Shown here: in pieces, positions 54,625-63,096 of the stretch
Layout of the letters: each line of letters begins with the position of its first letter
Position numbering within the stretch: position 1 is the first letter of the stretch
DNA from: Deltaproteobacteria bacterium
GTDB taxonomy: Bacteria; Myxococcota_A; Polyangia; Polyangiales; JADJMO01
Assembly (NCBI GenBank): GCA_025363655.1
Contig: JANYDK010000061.1
Span: forward strand, 1 to 64,000
Length of the DNA: 64,000 nt
Direction of reading: 5' to 3'
Translations under genes and position numbers: made by a program
The notes under the pieces: model-generated
Databases searched by the model: none
Told to the model about the DNA's origin: nothing
Seen by the model: only the letters and a program-made list of their open reading frames with translations

Positions 54625-56373
54625 TCAGGGCAACGGTGGCGGCGAAAGCTCGAGCGCTCGTTTCTCGCACGCCTCGGCCAGCTCGGTCTTGCCCATGCCG
54701 CGAAAGACGCCCGCGAGGACGCGCCACGGCCGCTCGTAGTCGCGTTCGAGCTGCCACGCCCAGGTGTCCTTGCGCCGCGGCGGATCGGTCTCGATGCGCA
54801 GGTCGGCGAAGGCGTGCTGGTTGAGATCGAGGAGCACGTCGGGCGGAGGCAGCTCCTCCGGCGTCGCGACCACGCGAATGAGATTTCCCAAGGGAAAACT
54901 GAGGAATCTCTTCTCCGCACCGGGAGCGATCCAATCCGTGAAGAAGAGGGGCCGACCCGTCGCGAGGAGCTGCCTCGTCAGCTTGGTGGCATCGAGCGAT
55001 CCGTTTTCGGCGCGCACGATTTCGAAGCCAAGAAGCGCGCTCACGCGCTTCGGATACCAATCGCCGAGGAGCAGCCGCGGGTTGATGAAGACGACGTCGG
55101 GTCGGAGACGGAGCGCGTATCGCGCGTAGAGAAAACCGCCCATCCGTGCGTCACCGTTGCCGAGGATGATCGCGTTCGGCGGCGCGATCTTCAGCGCGTT
55201 CTCGACGTAGAGCTGCACCGTCGGACGGTGGTGCTCGTTCACCTCGGGTAGCGCGATGACGACGTCGACGGCGACGACGCCCGCCGTGAGGGAGGCCGCA
55301 AAGGCCGGACGCGCGAGGAGCGACTTGGCCACCGCGTCGAGCGAGAGCGCGCCGAGGACCGCCAGCAGAGCCTCGGGGAGCAGATGAAAGCGCTCGACGA
55401 TGCGCGCGCCCACCCCGCGGGGAGGGAGGTTGAAGATGGCGACGAAGACGGGACCGGCAAGCACGAAGCTGGCGGCGAGGAGGAACATCGACAGACGGAG
55501 ACGACGTCGGGCAATCGCGAGCGCAGCAGCGGCGAGCGCGACGAGCGGCAATCCGAGGAGATCGACGAAGAGGTGACGACCGAGCGCAGTCAACTGTTCG
55601 AGCGGCGCGCTCTTGTTCGCGGCGTTCCCCAGCTGCGTGGTCCCGAACTCGCGACGAAGGAACATCTCGACGAAGCCGTGCCAACTCCCGGCATCGCCCC
55701 AAACCCAGCCTGCTTGCGCGGTCACCGTACGCGCCTCGTGCACGGCGTAGAGATACGGCGTCATGCCGACCGCGAGCCCACCGAAGAGCGCCGCCAGCGT
55801 CACGAGCACACGTACGCGCGGCCCTTCGGTGGTCCGCACGGCGCGAATCACCGCGCAGATGCCGATCGGCGCGACGAGCACGATCGAGTGGTGATTGGCG
55901 AGCCCGAGCCCCGCGAGCAACCCGAGCGCGAGAGCGAGTCGTGGACCTCGATGCGGCGAATCGGGCGCCGCGAACGTCACGATCGCGAGCGCGAGGACGA
56001 CGTTGAGCGCGAACACTTCCGCGTGGGTCGCGAGCTGCCACGCCAACGAAGAGAAGCCGAAGATCGCCGAGCTGATCGCCGCCGCCGCGAGCGATACGCC
56101 CCACGCACGCGCAGCCCGCTGCACCAGCCACACCGAGAGCACCCCGAGCACGGCCGTCGCCAGCGCCGCCGCGTGCGCCGGATTCGACGAGAGAAAGCGC
56201 AGCGCACGCAACCACAATGCATAAAATGGATATCCAGGTGGATGCGAAACGCCGCCGCTCGCCACCGCCAGCATTTCGCCGTTGTCGCCGCCGACGACGT
56301 TCTGCGCAGCGGTCATGACGTAAGCCACGCCGGAGGCGAAGACGACGAGCGGCCCGAGCGCGCGCGTCACCAT
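54625..56373 (-). CDS. DUF2723-like multi-pass membrane protein (GT-C-like)
   Basis: A 582-residue membrane protein. The ATG at 56371-56373 is chosen; in-frame GTGs at 56394 and 56436 are possible. It begins with a transmembrane helix followed by AAQNVVGGDNGEMLAVASGGVSHPPGYPFY, the conserved first-loop motif of DUF2723 proteins, in which the acidic residue corresponds to the GT-C glycosyltransferase site. About ten hydrophobic helices follow, with a soluble C-terminal region of about 200 residues containing NAIILGNGDARMGGFLYARY and RPDVVFINPRLLLGDWY. Related proteins act in surface-polymer or protein glycosylation; not established here. Confidence 0.85.
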   Translation of the reverse strand: MVTRALGPLVVFASGVAYVMTAAQNVVGGDNGEMLAVASGGVSHPPGYPFYALWLRALRFLSSNPAHAAALATAVLGVLSVWLVQRAARAWGVSLAAAAISSAIFGFSSLAWQLATHAEVFALNVVLALAIVTFAAPDSPHRGPRLALALGLLAGLGLANHHSIVLVAPIGICAVIRAVRTTEGPRVRVLVTLAALFGGLAVGMTPYLYAVHEARTVTAQAGWVWGDAGSWHGFVEMFLRREFGTTQLGNAANKSAPLEQLTALGRHLFVDLLGLPLVALAAAALAIARRRLRLSMFLLAASFVLAGPVFVAIFNLPPRGVGARIVERFHLLPEALLAVLGALSLDAVAKSLLARPAFAASLTAGVVAVDVVIALPEVNEHHRPTVQLYVENALKIAPPNAIILGNGDARMGGFLYARYALRLRPDVVFINPRLLLGDWYPKRVSALLGFEIVRAENGSLDATKLTRQLLATGRPLFFTDWIAPGAEKRFLSFPLGNLIRVVATPEELPPPDVLLDLNQHAFADLRIETDPPRRKDTWAWQLERDYERPWRVLAGVFRGMGKTELAEACEKRALELSPPPLP

Positions 56374-56446
56374 GGATTCAGCTGTAGAGCTCACGGGTCT
56401 CGGCCGAGCATAGGCGAAGCCGAGTGACTCGCTCACTCACGACTCA

Positions 56447-57685
56447 CTACTCACTTCGCAGCGCTTCGATCGGATCGAGCCGCGAGGCCCGCCAGGCTGG
56501 ATAGAAGCCGAAAATCACGCCGATCGAGGCCGCGAATGCCGGGGCGACGACGATCGCCTGCATCGGAATCGCGATCGGCCAGTCGAGCGCGCGGCCAATC
56601 AGGACCGACGAGGCGAGCCCGACCAAGACGCCCATCAGGCCGCCGAAGAGGCTGAGGAGGATCGCCTCGCCGAGGAATTGGATCTGCACGTCGCCTGCGC
56701 GCGCACCGACCGCACGACGGACGCCAATCTCGCGGGTGCGCTCCGCGACCGAGACGAGCATCACGTTCATGATGCCGATGCCGCCGATGAGAAGCGAGAT
56801 GGCGGCGATGGTGACGAGCAATGTCGCCAGCGTCCGGCTCGTCTCGATCTGCGCCTTGATGACCTCGTCCGGTCGACGAATGTTGAAATCGTCCTCTTGT
56901 CCCGGCGCGATGTGATGCCGTTCGCGGAGGAGGGCGACGATCCCCGCCACCGCCTTGTCGACCTCCTCCATCGACGTCGCCGAGCACATGATGTCGTCGA
57001 GCCCGAGCGCACCCACGCCCTTGATTTTCCGCTGCGCCATCGTCCACGGAACGAGGATGGTGTCGTCTTGATCCTGCCCCGTGCCCGACTGTCCTTTCGG
57101 CGTGAGGACGCCGATGACGACGCAGATCAGTCGCCCGTTCAGACGGAGGTCGGCCCCGATCGGGGACTCGGCGCCGAAGAGCTGCTCACGCACCGTGCGT
57201 CCGAGGATGCAGACGTTGGTCGCGTTCTCCACGTCACTCTCGACGAAGTCGTTTCCGAGCAGCAGCGGCCACTGCTTGATGTCGACGTACTCGGGCGCGA
57301 CGCCGCGGTAGTGCGTCGTCCACGTGCGATTGCCGGCCGCCGCGAGGATGCTCCCGTCGACCTGCGGCGACACGCTCTTGATCCACGGCACCTCGGAAAA
57401 AATGGCCCGTTCGTCATCGATGGTGAGCGAGCTCGTCCCCTTGGTGCCGGTGCGCACGCCGGCGACGTTGCGCGAGCCCGCCTCCACCCACACCAAATTG
57501 TCGCCGAGGTTGCGCAAGAGATCGAGCGCGCGCTCCGAGCCCGCATCCCCGACCGCGACCACGCTCACCACCGCCGCGATGCCGATGGTGATGCCGAGCA
57601 CCGTCAAGAGACTGCGCATCCGATTGCGCCCGAGCCCCCGCGTGGCCTCGGCGGAGACGAGATGGAGCCAGATGAGGATGCGCAT
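56447..57685 (-). CDS. MacB-type ABC transporter permease
   Basis: A 412-residue protein with the MacB layout: TM1 near the N-terminus after RNRMRSLLTVLGITIGIAAVVSVVAVG, a large periplasmic domain (about residues 55-290), then FtsX-like helices at the C-terminus with LLVTIAAISLLIGGIGIMNVMLVSVAERTREIGVRRAVGA and PAWRASRLDPIEALRSE. No ATPase gene is adjacent, so the ATPase must be encoded elsewhere. MacB-like mechanotransmitters move substrates already in the periplasm, such as lipoproteins or peptides. Confidence 0.93.
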   Translation of the reverse strand: MRILIWLHLVSAEATRGLGRNRMRSLLTVLGITIGIAAVVSVVAVGDAGSERALDLLRNLGDNLVWVEAGSRNVAGVRTGTKGTSSLTIDDERAIFSEVPWIKSVSPQVDGSILAAAGNRTWTTHYRGVAPEYVDIKQWPLLLGNDFVESDVENATNVCILGRTVREQLFGAESPIGADLRLNGRLICVVIGVLTPKGQSGTGQDQDDTILVPWTMAQRKIKGVGALGLDDIMCSATSMEEVDKAVAGIVALLRERHHIAPGQEDDFNIRRPDEVIKAQIETSRTLATLLVTIAAISLLIGGIGIMNVMLVSVAERTREIGVRRAVGARAGDVQIQFLGEAILLSLFGGLMGVLVGLASSVLIGRALDWPIAIPMQAIVVAPAFAASIGVIFGFYPAWRASRLDPIEALRSE

Positions 57686-57738
57686 GACGGAGTCGTGTGA
57701 GCTACTTCAGGGCACCCGCCCGTCACGTTCTGCGTAGC

Positions 57739-58401
57739 CTACCCGAGCACGAGGTCGAGCACGGCGGCAGGCGACGCGAGCCAGTACGTGGGCGCACCGA
57801 CTTCGAGGTGCGCGCGATCGAAAGGGCCCCAGAGCGCAGCGCCGGTGGAGACCTCGGCGGCGCGTCCTGAATGCATGTCGTGAACGCTGTCGCCGACGAA
57901 GAGTGCATTTTGCGAGGTCGCCCCGAGGAGCTGCAGTGCGCGATCGCACGGCTCGCGGTGCGGCTTGGCGTTGGTCACGTCGTCGAGGCAAACGAGAGCT
58001 TGGAAGTCTTCCTCGAGGCCAGCGACCCGTAACCCCCGCAGTGCGCCTCCGCGGTTCTTGCTCGTGACGAGCGCGAGCGTGACGCCGGCGCTGCGAAGAG
58101 CGCGTACACAGTCGACGATTCCATCGTAGGCACGCACCCGCGCATCGTGGTTCGCGAGATTGTAGGTGCGATAGACGCCGACCATCGCGTCGAGCGCTCG
58201 TTCGTCGGCCGCGAAGGGCGCGAAGGCCGATCGAAGCGGCGTGCCGATGGTGCGCAGCCAGGTGTCGTCCGATTGACGCGGGAGACCGTAGGCCTCGAGC
58301 GTGTGGTGGAAGCTGTCGACGATGAGGCCGATCGAGTCGATGAGCGTGCCGTCGAGATCGAAGAGCACCGACGAGAAACGAGCACGAGCAGGCGAGCCCA
58401 T
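57739..58401 (-). CDS. HAD-family hydrolase (phosphoglycolate phosphatase-like)
   Basis: A 220-residue protein. Motif I VLFDLDGTLIDS gives the nucleophile Asp and acid/base Asp, motif II ALVTSKNRG the Ser/Thr, motif III the Lys in NAKPHREPCDRAL, and motif IV FVGDSVHDMHSG the metal-binding Asp residues. A helical cap domain lies between motifs I and II (about residues 20-95). This matches the Gph/phosphatase subgroup (IA type). Probable role: dephosphorylation of a small phosphate metabolite. Divergent from the small gene at 58458. Confidence 0.92.
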   Translation of the reverse strand: MGSPARARFSSVLFDLDGTLIDSIGLIVDSFHHTLEAYGLPRQSDDTWLRTIGTPLRSAFAPFAADERALDAMVGVYRTYNLANHDARVRAYDGIVDCVRALRSAGVTLALVTSKNRGGALRGLRVAGLEEDFQALVCLDDVTNAKPHREPCDRALQLLGATSQNALFVGDSVHDMHSGRAAEVSTGAALWGPFDRAHLEVGAPTYWLASPAAVLDLVLG

Positions 58402-58457
58402 TTTTCCTTCATGGACTCTTCTCCGTCGGACGTCGAACCGTCGTCACGAATCGTGAG

Positions 58458-58868
58458 ATGCTCCGACCCAACACCATGAACGATGGACCCACCGCTGCAC
58501 GCATCGCACTCGAAGCCGCCCGCGGAGGTGGAACCTACTTCACCGCGCTCTCGGGCGAGATGTGTTGGGACGCGGTGGGGCTATGCCAAGGACGTGGCGC
58601 TGGACGCGGCGTCAACGAAAACGACGTTCGCGTCTCCGGCGCGCACGACATCCTCGGCGTGCCCGATGGCGCGTCGATCGGCTTCTTCCACAACGGCATC
58701 CTCATCCACGAGATGATCGCCGTCGGCAACGGCAACGCCTGCGGCAACAAGAACGCCTGCATCGGCTACGGCCAGCCCATCGGCTGGGAGATGCTCGACC
58801 TCTGCATCGGATGGAACGGCGACGCGTTCGGCCCGAGAAATCTGGTCGTTCGGTATCACCGAATCTAG
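58458..58868 (+). CDS. Small Cys-rich protein, unknown function
   Basis: A 136-residue protein starting at ATG 58458 (an internal ATG at 58476 is possible). It has no signal peptide. The sequence has a conserved-looking core: GEMCWDAVGLCQ, DVRVSGAHDILGVPDGASI, FFHNGILIHEMIAVGNGNACGNKNACIG and PIGWEMLDLCIGW. Cys early, then His and a Gly-Asn-rich loop, is the order of residues in small papain-like or NlpC/P60-type enzymes, but I cannot align it with confidence. Its stop (TAG 58866-58868) and the stop of the decayed kinase gene on the other strand share the CTAG at 58865-58868. Confidence 0.6.
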   Translation: MLRPNTMNDGPTAARIALEAARGGGTYFTALSGEMCWDAVGLCQGRGAGRGVNENDVRVSGAHDILGVPDGASIGFFHNGILIHEMIAVGNGNACGNKNACIGYGQPIGWEMLDLCIGWNGDAFGPRNLVVRYHRI

Positions 58869-59393
58869 CGTCGCGAACGCGCGAGCGAGCGGACGTCCGC
58901 CTCGGTGCGACCGAAGAGATCGATCTCCATCGCCTTCGGCACGCCCTTCTGCATTCCCGCGATCGAGGTCGGGGTCCTCCATCATGTGCTTCGCGCAGAT
59001 CTCGACGATTGAGCCCGCCTCGAACACGTCCTCTCCGACCGTCGACGCCGTCTGGATGCGCGACCGCTTCGGGCGCCATGTACAGCGGCGTGCCGACGAT
59101 GGCGCCGCTCGTCGCCGATGCGCTGGCATCGCCCCCGAAATTTTTCACCAACCCGAAGTCGACCACCTTCACGACGTCGGGTTGATCAGGCCGCTCGGTG
59201 AGGATGACGTTGGCGGGCTTGATGTCGCGGTGAATGAGGCCGAGCGCGTGGGCTTCGGCCAGCGCGCCGTAGATCTGCGCGAGAATGTGGATGGCGCGCG
59301 CGGGCTCGACCGGGCCATGTCGCTCGACGAGGTGATGGAGATCGAGCCCTTCGAGGTGCTCCATCGCGTAGTAGAAGAGGTCACGCCGCGAGC
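58865..59393 (-). pseudogene. Decayed Ser/Thr protein kinase gene
   Basis: Pieces of one kinase in three reading frames. From about 59393: RDLFYYAMEHLEGLDLHHLV, LIHRDIKPANVILTE, VDFGLVKNFGG and GTPLYMAPEAVAHPDGVDG. The frame then changes near 59040 and continues GEDVFEAGSIVEICAKHMMED, missing the segment that normally carries DLYALGAV. After a further jump near 58960, a third frame gives GMQKGVPKAMEIDLFGRTEADVRSLARSRR before the stop at 58865. The N-lobe with the ATP-binding loop and Lys is absent. So there is a 5' truncation and at least two internal deletions or frameshifts. The intact relatives at 14597, 17902 and 24878 show what was lost. It lies beside selC and the island. Confidence 0.85.
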
Positions 59394-59751
59394 CGCGAGG
59401 TCTTGAGACGGTCGATTCGCACCGAAGCTCCGATGAAGGGCGGCGTCGCTCCAGTGGGCAAGACGGTCGCCGAAACGGCGCTCACCGCGATCGTCGTCGA
59501 GGCGGCGCCTGAGGACTCCGTGGCACCGATCGCCTTGAAATTCCTGCGTAGAATGCAACGTGACGGTCGGCCAGCCCGGCCCGGCTCTCGGTCGCGTCGC
59601 CTCGGGCGCCTTCGCTGCTTCACCGGTGAACGACCTCTTGCGTGCCGACGTCACTGCCCATGCGCTCGTCGCGTTCGTCTCGCCTTCGCGTCGCAGCTGA
59701 GGCAAGCTCGGCGGGCAACCGAACGATCGACGACGCGAGTCGCCGTACTTT
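59394..59751. other. 358-bp region without recognisable gene
   Basis: No supported gene. The open frames here on both strands are short, basic and unlike any family. Sequence upstream of the kinase remnant does not continue the kinase on any frame, so the lost N-lobe is not simply frameshifted. The promoter of the tRNA-Sec gene should lie in the last 60 bases; a clear -35/-10 pair was not found. Confidence 0.6.
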
Positions 59752-59851
59752 GGAAGCGCGCGCGGGACTGGTGCCCGCCCCCGTCTTCAAAACGGGTGGG
59801 TACGTCCTTCACGGGGCGGCCGGTGGGTTCGATTCCCATGCGTTTCCGCCA
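59752..59851 (+). tRNA. selC: tRNA-Sec (selC), anticodon TCA
   Basis: A 100-nt tRNA-like gene with the CCA encoded. The acceptor stem GGAAGCGC pairs with GCGTTTCC over 8 bp (one G-T), the length special to tRNA-Sec. The anticodon arm CCCGT-CTTCAAA-ACGGG gives anticodon TCA, which reads UGA. A long variable arm follows (about 59797-59820), then the T arm with TGGG-TTCGATT-CCCA and GCCA. It serves selenocysteine insertion; no selA, selB or selD is in the window. The adjoining integrase on the minus strand overlaps its 3' part by 43 nt, making this the likely attachment site. Confidence 0.92.
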
Positions 59852-61263
59852 CGATTTCCCGAGTGATTTGCGCGCCGGGCGGTTCGGCGGTCCGAACTTT
59901 GGTCCGAACGGCCTCGAGGAGCGCCGAGGAGTGACGGCGGCAGCGGGGGGAAGGGCGCGCCGTAGCCTCGTCGGAGGAGCGCGGCCGCGTCGATGTACTC
60001 CTGCGTCTGCTCGAGGTTCGCGTGCCCGGCGCGCGCCATGATCTCAAGCGGCGGATCCCCTCGGCAAGCCATCCACGTGATCCCCGTCGTGCGGAGGTCG
60101 TGCATCGTCATCCACTCGCGCGGCGGATCGATCGACGCGTGGTGGAGCTCGTGCCGCTCGACGCCGGCGGCGAGTAGGTCCTCACGGAGCTTGCGGGCGA
60201 GCTCGCGCTCATCGCCGAGGTCTCCGAAAATGCGACCCGTCGCGGCGTCCTCCCCGACCTCGGCGCGCATCGCCACGAGAAGCGGAACGAGCGCGGGCTC
60301 GAGGTTGAAGGGCAGGCGCGCGCGGCCAGCCTTCGGAGCCTTCTCGGTGTCGTCGACGCGGCGGACGGCGCGGCGGATCTGAATCGCCTCGCGCTCGAGG
60401 TCGACGTCCTCCCAACGCAGCGCTTCGAGCTCGCCCGGGCGCAGGTAGTTGAATATCGCGATCGCGTAGTACCGCCGGCGGAAGAGAGGCACGTCGACGC
60501 AGGCGGCGAGCGCGAGGAACTCGGCCGGGTAGAGGTGGACCTTCTCGGTGTCGACGCCGCGATCCGGTCCTCGGACGTCCCGGCACGGGTTGTCGTCGCG
60601 CGTCCGGAGCTCGAGGAGCTTTCCCCGCACCATGTCGTCGAAGAGCTTCGTGACGGTCCCCCAGACGTTGATCGCGCTCTTCCAACGGAGCTCGCCGGCG
60701 TCGACGAGGGCGTCGAGCTTCTGCACGAGCTGCTCGACCTCTCGGCGCGAGATGGTGCGCGGGTCGCGATCGGCGCCGAAGTGGGGGACGACGTGCGTGC
60801 GCAGGTGCGAGATGACGCTGCTCGCGTTCTGGCCCTTCGCGCGCTTCGCAGCTGTCCAGCGATCGCACCACGTCGAGAGGTTCGTCGGCGCCGGCGCGGT
60901 GTCGGCGGTGATGCCGTCGGCTCGCGCGCGGGCCGCGAGGGTGCGAGCTCGCTCGAGCGCATGTGCCTGGTCCGTCGCGCGCTCGTCGACCTCCACCACC
61001 TTGCCATCGGCGAGCTCGACGAGGGCCCGCCAGTGACCGCGCGAGCCGGCTCCTTCGGGCACCCACTCGATCGCGTGACCGCTCTGCGCGGCGTGGCCGA
61101 GCTCGGCGGCGAGGGTGCGTGCTGCGTCCTCCTCGAGGCCGGGAGGGAGGTGCACCCACGGGCGGCGGCCGCCGGCGAAGCGGGGGCGCGTCTTGAAATG
61201 CGGGGCGGCGCGCGCAGTCTTCTCGACCCACTCGACGAAGCCGATCGGGCGCGCGGTGGTCAT
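59809..61263 (-). CDS. Tyrosine recombinase (integrase) of the selC island
   Basis: A 484-residue integrase. ATG 61261-61263 has AAAGGAG upstream and overlaps the previous gene's stop (ATGA). Residues 1-130 are an N-terminal region (with an Arg/Trp-rich part), 130-240 the core-binding domain (TWCDRWTAAKRAKGQNASSV, ISRREVEQLVQKLD) and about 250-430 the catalytic domain: Arg275 in NYLRPGELEALRWEDVD, His388 and Arg391 in MHDLRTTGITWMA, a GHANLEQTQEYID box with His and the nucleophile Tyr423. A Pro/Arg/Ser tail of 60 residues runs into the tRNA, and the stop codon (59809-59811) lies inside tRNA-Sec. It should recombine the tRNA 3' end. Confidence 0.93.
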   Translation of the reverse strand: MTTARPIGFVEWVEKTARAAPHFKTRPRFAGGRRPWVHLPPGLEEDAARTLAAELGHAAQSGHAIEWVPEGAGSRGHWRALVELADGKVVEVDERATDQAHALERARTLAARARADGITADTAPAPTNLSTWCDRWTAAKRAKGQNASSVISHLRTHVVPHFGADRDPRTISRREVEQLVQKLDALVDAGELRWKSAINVWGTVTKLFDDMVRGKLLELRTRDDNPCRDVRGPDRGVDTEKVHLYPAEFLALAACVDVPLFRRRYYAIAIFNYLRPGELEALRWEDVDLEREAIQIRRAVRRVDDTEKAPKAGRARLPFNLEPALVPLLVAMRAEVGEDAATGRIFGDLGDERELARKLREDLLAAGVERHELHHASIDPPREWMTMHDLRTTGITWMACRGDPPLEIMARAGHANLEQTQEYIDAAALLRRGYGAPFPPLPPSLLGAPRGRSDQSSDRRTARRANHSGNRGGNAWESNPPAAP

Positions 61264-62042
61264 CGGGCTCCTTTGTTTGGCGTTGGCGTTCCCGTCGCTT
61301 CGGCCGGAGACGCAGCCGGGTCGTCCGCGAATTTCACGCCCTCTAGCCTTAGAACCGCAATGAAACATTGTTGGGTGAGACGACCGAACTTCAACGCGTC
61401 CTCTATCGCGGCCGGAACAAACGGGTTGAATTCCTCGGCCTGGAGACGCGCGCCAGCAAGCAGCGCTTGCAGCACGATCGGGTACTCGCTGTGCTGAACG
61501 CCGCCGACCTCTTCGGACTTGAAGAGAACGGTGCGCTCGCCTGGCGCGATGCGCTTGAGACCTGCCGTGATCTCCTCGTTCGCGAGATGGTGCGCAAATT
61601 GATGGCGCATGTCCTTCAGCAAGTGATTCCGCGCCCAACGCCTGCGCATGGCATCGAACTCGATCCACGGGGGATAGCGGCCAAGCCTCTTCGCGATCCC
61701 AGACTGATGCAGCAGCAGAAGCGCCTGCATCGCCTCGTAGAGCGTTCCGAACGTCTGCGCGACGAGAAAGCGGTGATTCCGATTGTGTGCGAGGCGCCCT
61801 GCATGAGCGGCATCGTTCAGCGTGACGAGGTGAGTGATCGCGTCCAGCCGCTCGGCCGCGTTGAAGGCCATAACAAAACCGACCATCAGTTCGCTGCCGA
61901 TTTGCCGCCGCAAGGCGGGCACCTCGCGAAGCTCGATCTGGGTCGGCTTGCCGTCGCGGTACAGCACAAAGACACCATGCCCGAGAGCCTTGAGCTTCTC
62001 CCGTGCCCGTCGGTCGGCCTTCGTCGGCTTCGTCTTGGTCAT
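61260..62042 (-). CDS. Island protein of unknown function, coupled to the integrase
   Basis: A 260-residue protein. ATG 62040-62042 is chosen because GGAG lies 8 bases upstream and the basic MTKTKPTKADRRAREKLKAL is a natural start; the longer frame adds 33 residues. It starts basic and is mostly helical. Features: ELREVPALRRQIGSELMVGFVMAFN, HAGRLAHNRNHRFLVAQTFGTLYEAMQALLLLHQ, FDAMRRRWARNHLLKDMRHQFAHHLANEE. The RxxFAHH-like segment recalls HEPN-type helices (R-x4-6-H), but this is weak. Its stop overlaps the integrase start, suggesting joint expression. Confidence 0.65.
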   Translation of the reverse strand: MTKTKPTKADRRAREKLKALGHGVFVLYRDGKPTQIELREVPALRRQIGSELMVGFVMAFNAAERLDAITHLVTLNDAAHAGRLAHNRNHRFLVAQTFGTLYEAMQALLLLHQSGIAKRLGRYPPWIEFDAMRRRWARNHLLKDMRHQFAHHLANEEITAGLKRIAPGERTVLFKSEEVGGVQHSEYPIVLQALLAGARLQAEEFNPFVPAAIEDALKFGRLTQQCFIAVLRLEGVKFADDPAASPAEATGTPTPNKGAR

Positions 62043-62197
62043 GCCCAGTGCTCCCGTCCAGGCGTTGGACTCCGACCGAACGCCAGCGTCAGACGTCGAG
62101 GTAGGCGACTCGTCTGCTGTGAGGTAGCCCGCAGGGTACATGCTCGTCCGGTCAGTTCACGCGCGACAACGAAGGGAGCGACGCTCCATCGGCCGAC

Positions 62198-63064
62198 ATG
62201 ATGAAAACGCCTGACGAAGCGGCTCTCGATGCAGCCAAGTGGTTTGCGCAGTTGGAACCCATAGCGGTCTTTCTCGACCGCCACGTGAAGCCCAAAATCG
62301 TCGAGCCGAGGCAGGACACGATCGCCGGCTTGTTCATCCGTGCCACTCAGCTTCTCGCGACGCTCCGCAAGCTCGACGCTGCCACCGACTTTCAGACGAC
62401 GATGTCGATCACGAGGGCGCTTCTCGAGATCGCGATCGACGTCACTACAATCCTCGGTGACCCTGCAGCCGCCCAGCGCGTTATCGATTGGGAGGATTCG
62501 GCCCGTCTGGCCTACGCCCAGCGCGCCGTGCGAGCAGGTCCGGTCTTTCCAGGTGGAGCCGCGACGTCGGGGGTAATGCAGGCTTACGTCGATGCCAATG
62601 CCGCCCGCGTCGAGAAGTTCCGTCGAGCCAATGGTTGGACGAAGAAGGAGAAGGGCTCGCGCGCGCTGCCGCGCCCGTATCATCCGCCGCGGTGGACGAA
62701 GAACGAGCTTGGCAAGGATGCCGAGGAAGCCGAGAGGCGCGTCCCAACCGACCTGCGTGCCTACCGGAAGATGCCCTTCACGGGTTGCTACGAGCGCATC
62801 TACCCGTTCCTCTGCTGGGCAACTCACGGAAGCTCGCTTGCCCTGATCCGGCATACCCGAGTCGAAATGGTTCACATGTTCGCCACGCTCTCGTACGCCA
62901 TTTGCCAGGAGTACGGGCTCTATATCGGGCTCGTGCTCCTCAAGCACGTCGATGCCTTCGATCCGAAAGACCAGCACCTCCACGAGCTCATGACGGTGCG
63001 TGCCCGGATGCTGCTGCTCGACGAGGCGAGCCGAGTGGCTTTGGACCCGGAGCTGTTGAAGTAG
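62198..63064 (+). CDS. Island protein, DUF5677-like
   Basis: A 288-residue soluble protein, divergent (155 bp) from the previous gene. ATG 62198. Residues 30-90 contain RATQLLATLRKLDAATDFQTTMSITRALLEIAIDVTTIL, the helical pattern I associate with DUF5677-type proteins, found in many mobile and defence-associated regions. Later CYERIYPFLCWATHGSSLALIRHTR (H of a THGS segment) and a C-terminal helix. Function unknown. Its base composition appears slightly less GC-extreme than the neighbours left of selC. Confidence 0.65.
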   Translation: MMKTPDEAALDAAKWFAQLEPIAVFLDRHVKPKIVEPRQDTIAGLFIRATQLLATLRKLDAATDFQTTMSITRALLEIAIDVTTILGDPAAAQRVIDWEDSARLAYAQRAVRAGPVFPGGAATSGVMQAYVDANAARVEKFRRANGWTKKEKGSRALPRPYHPPRWTKNELGKDAEEAERRVPTDLRAYRKMPFTGCYERIYPFLCWATHGSSLALIRHTRVEMVHMFATLSYAICQEYGLYIGLVLLKHVDAFDPKDQHLHELMTVRARMLLLDEASRVALDPELLK

Positions 63065-63096
63065 TGGCAAGCGAGTCGTGCGGTCCGGAGCCACGG

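Noticed and set aside
59642-59866. Small plus-strand open frames across the tRNA-Sec gene
   Set aside because: They run through the tRNA structure and have no coding features.
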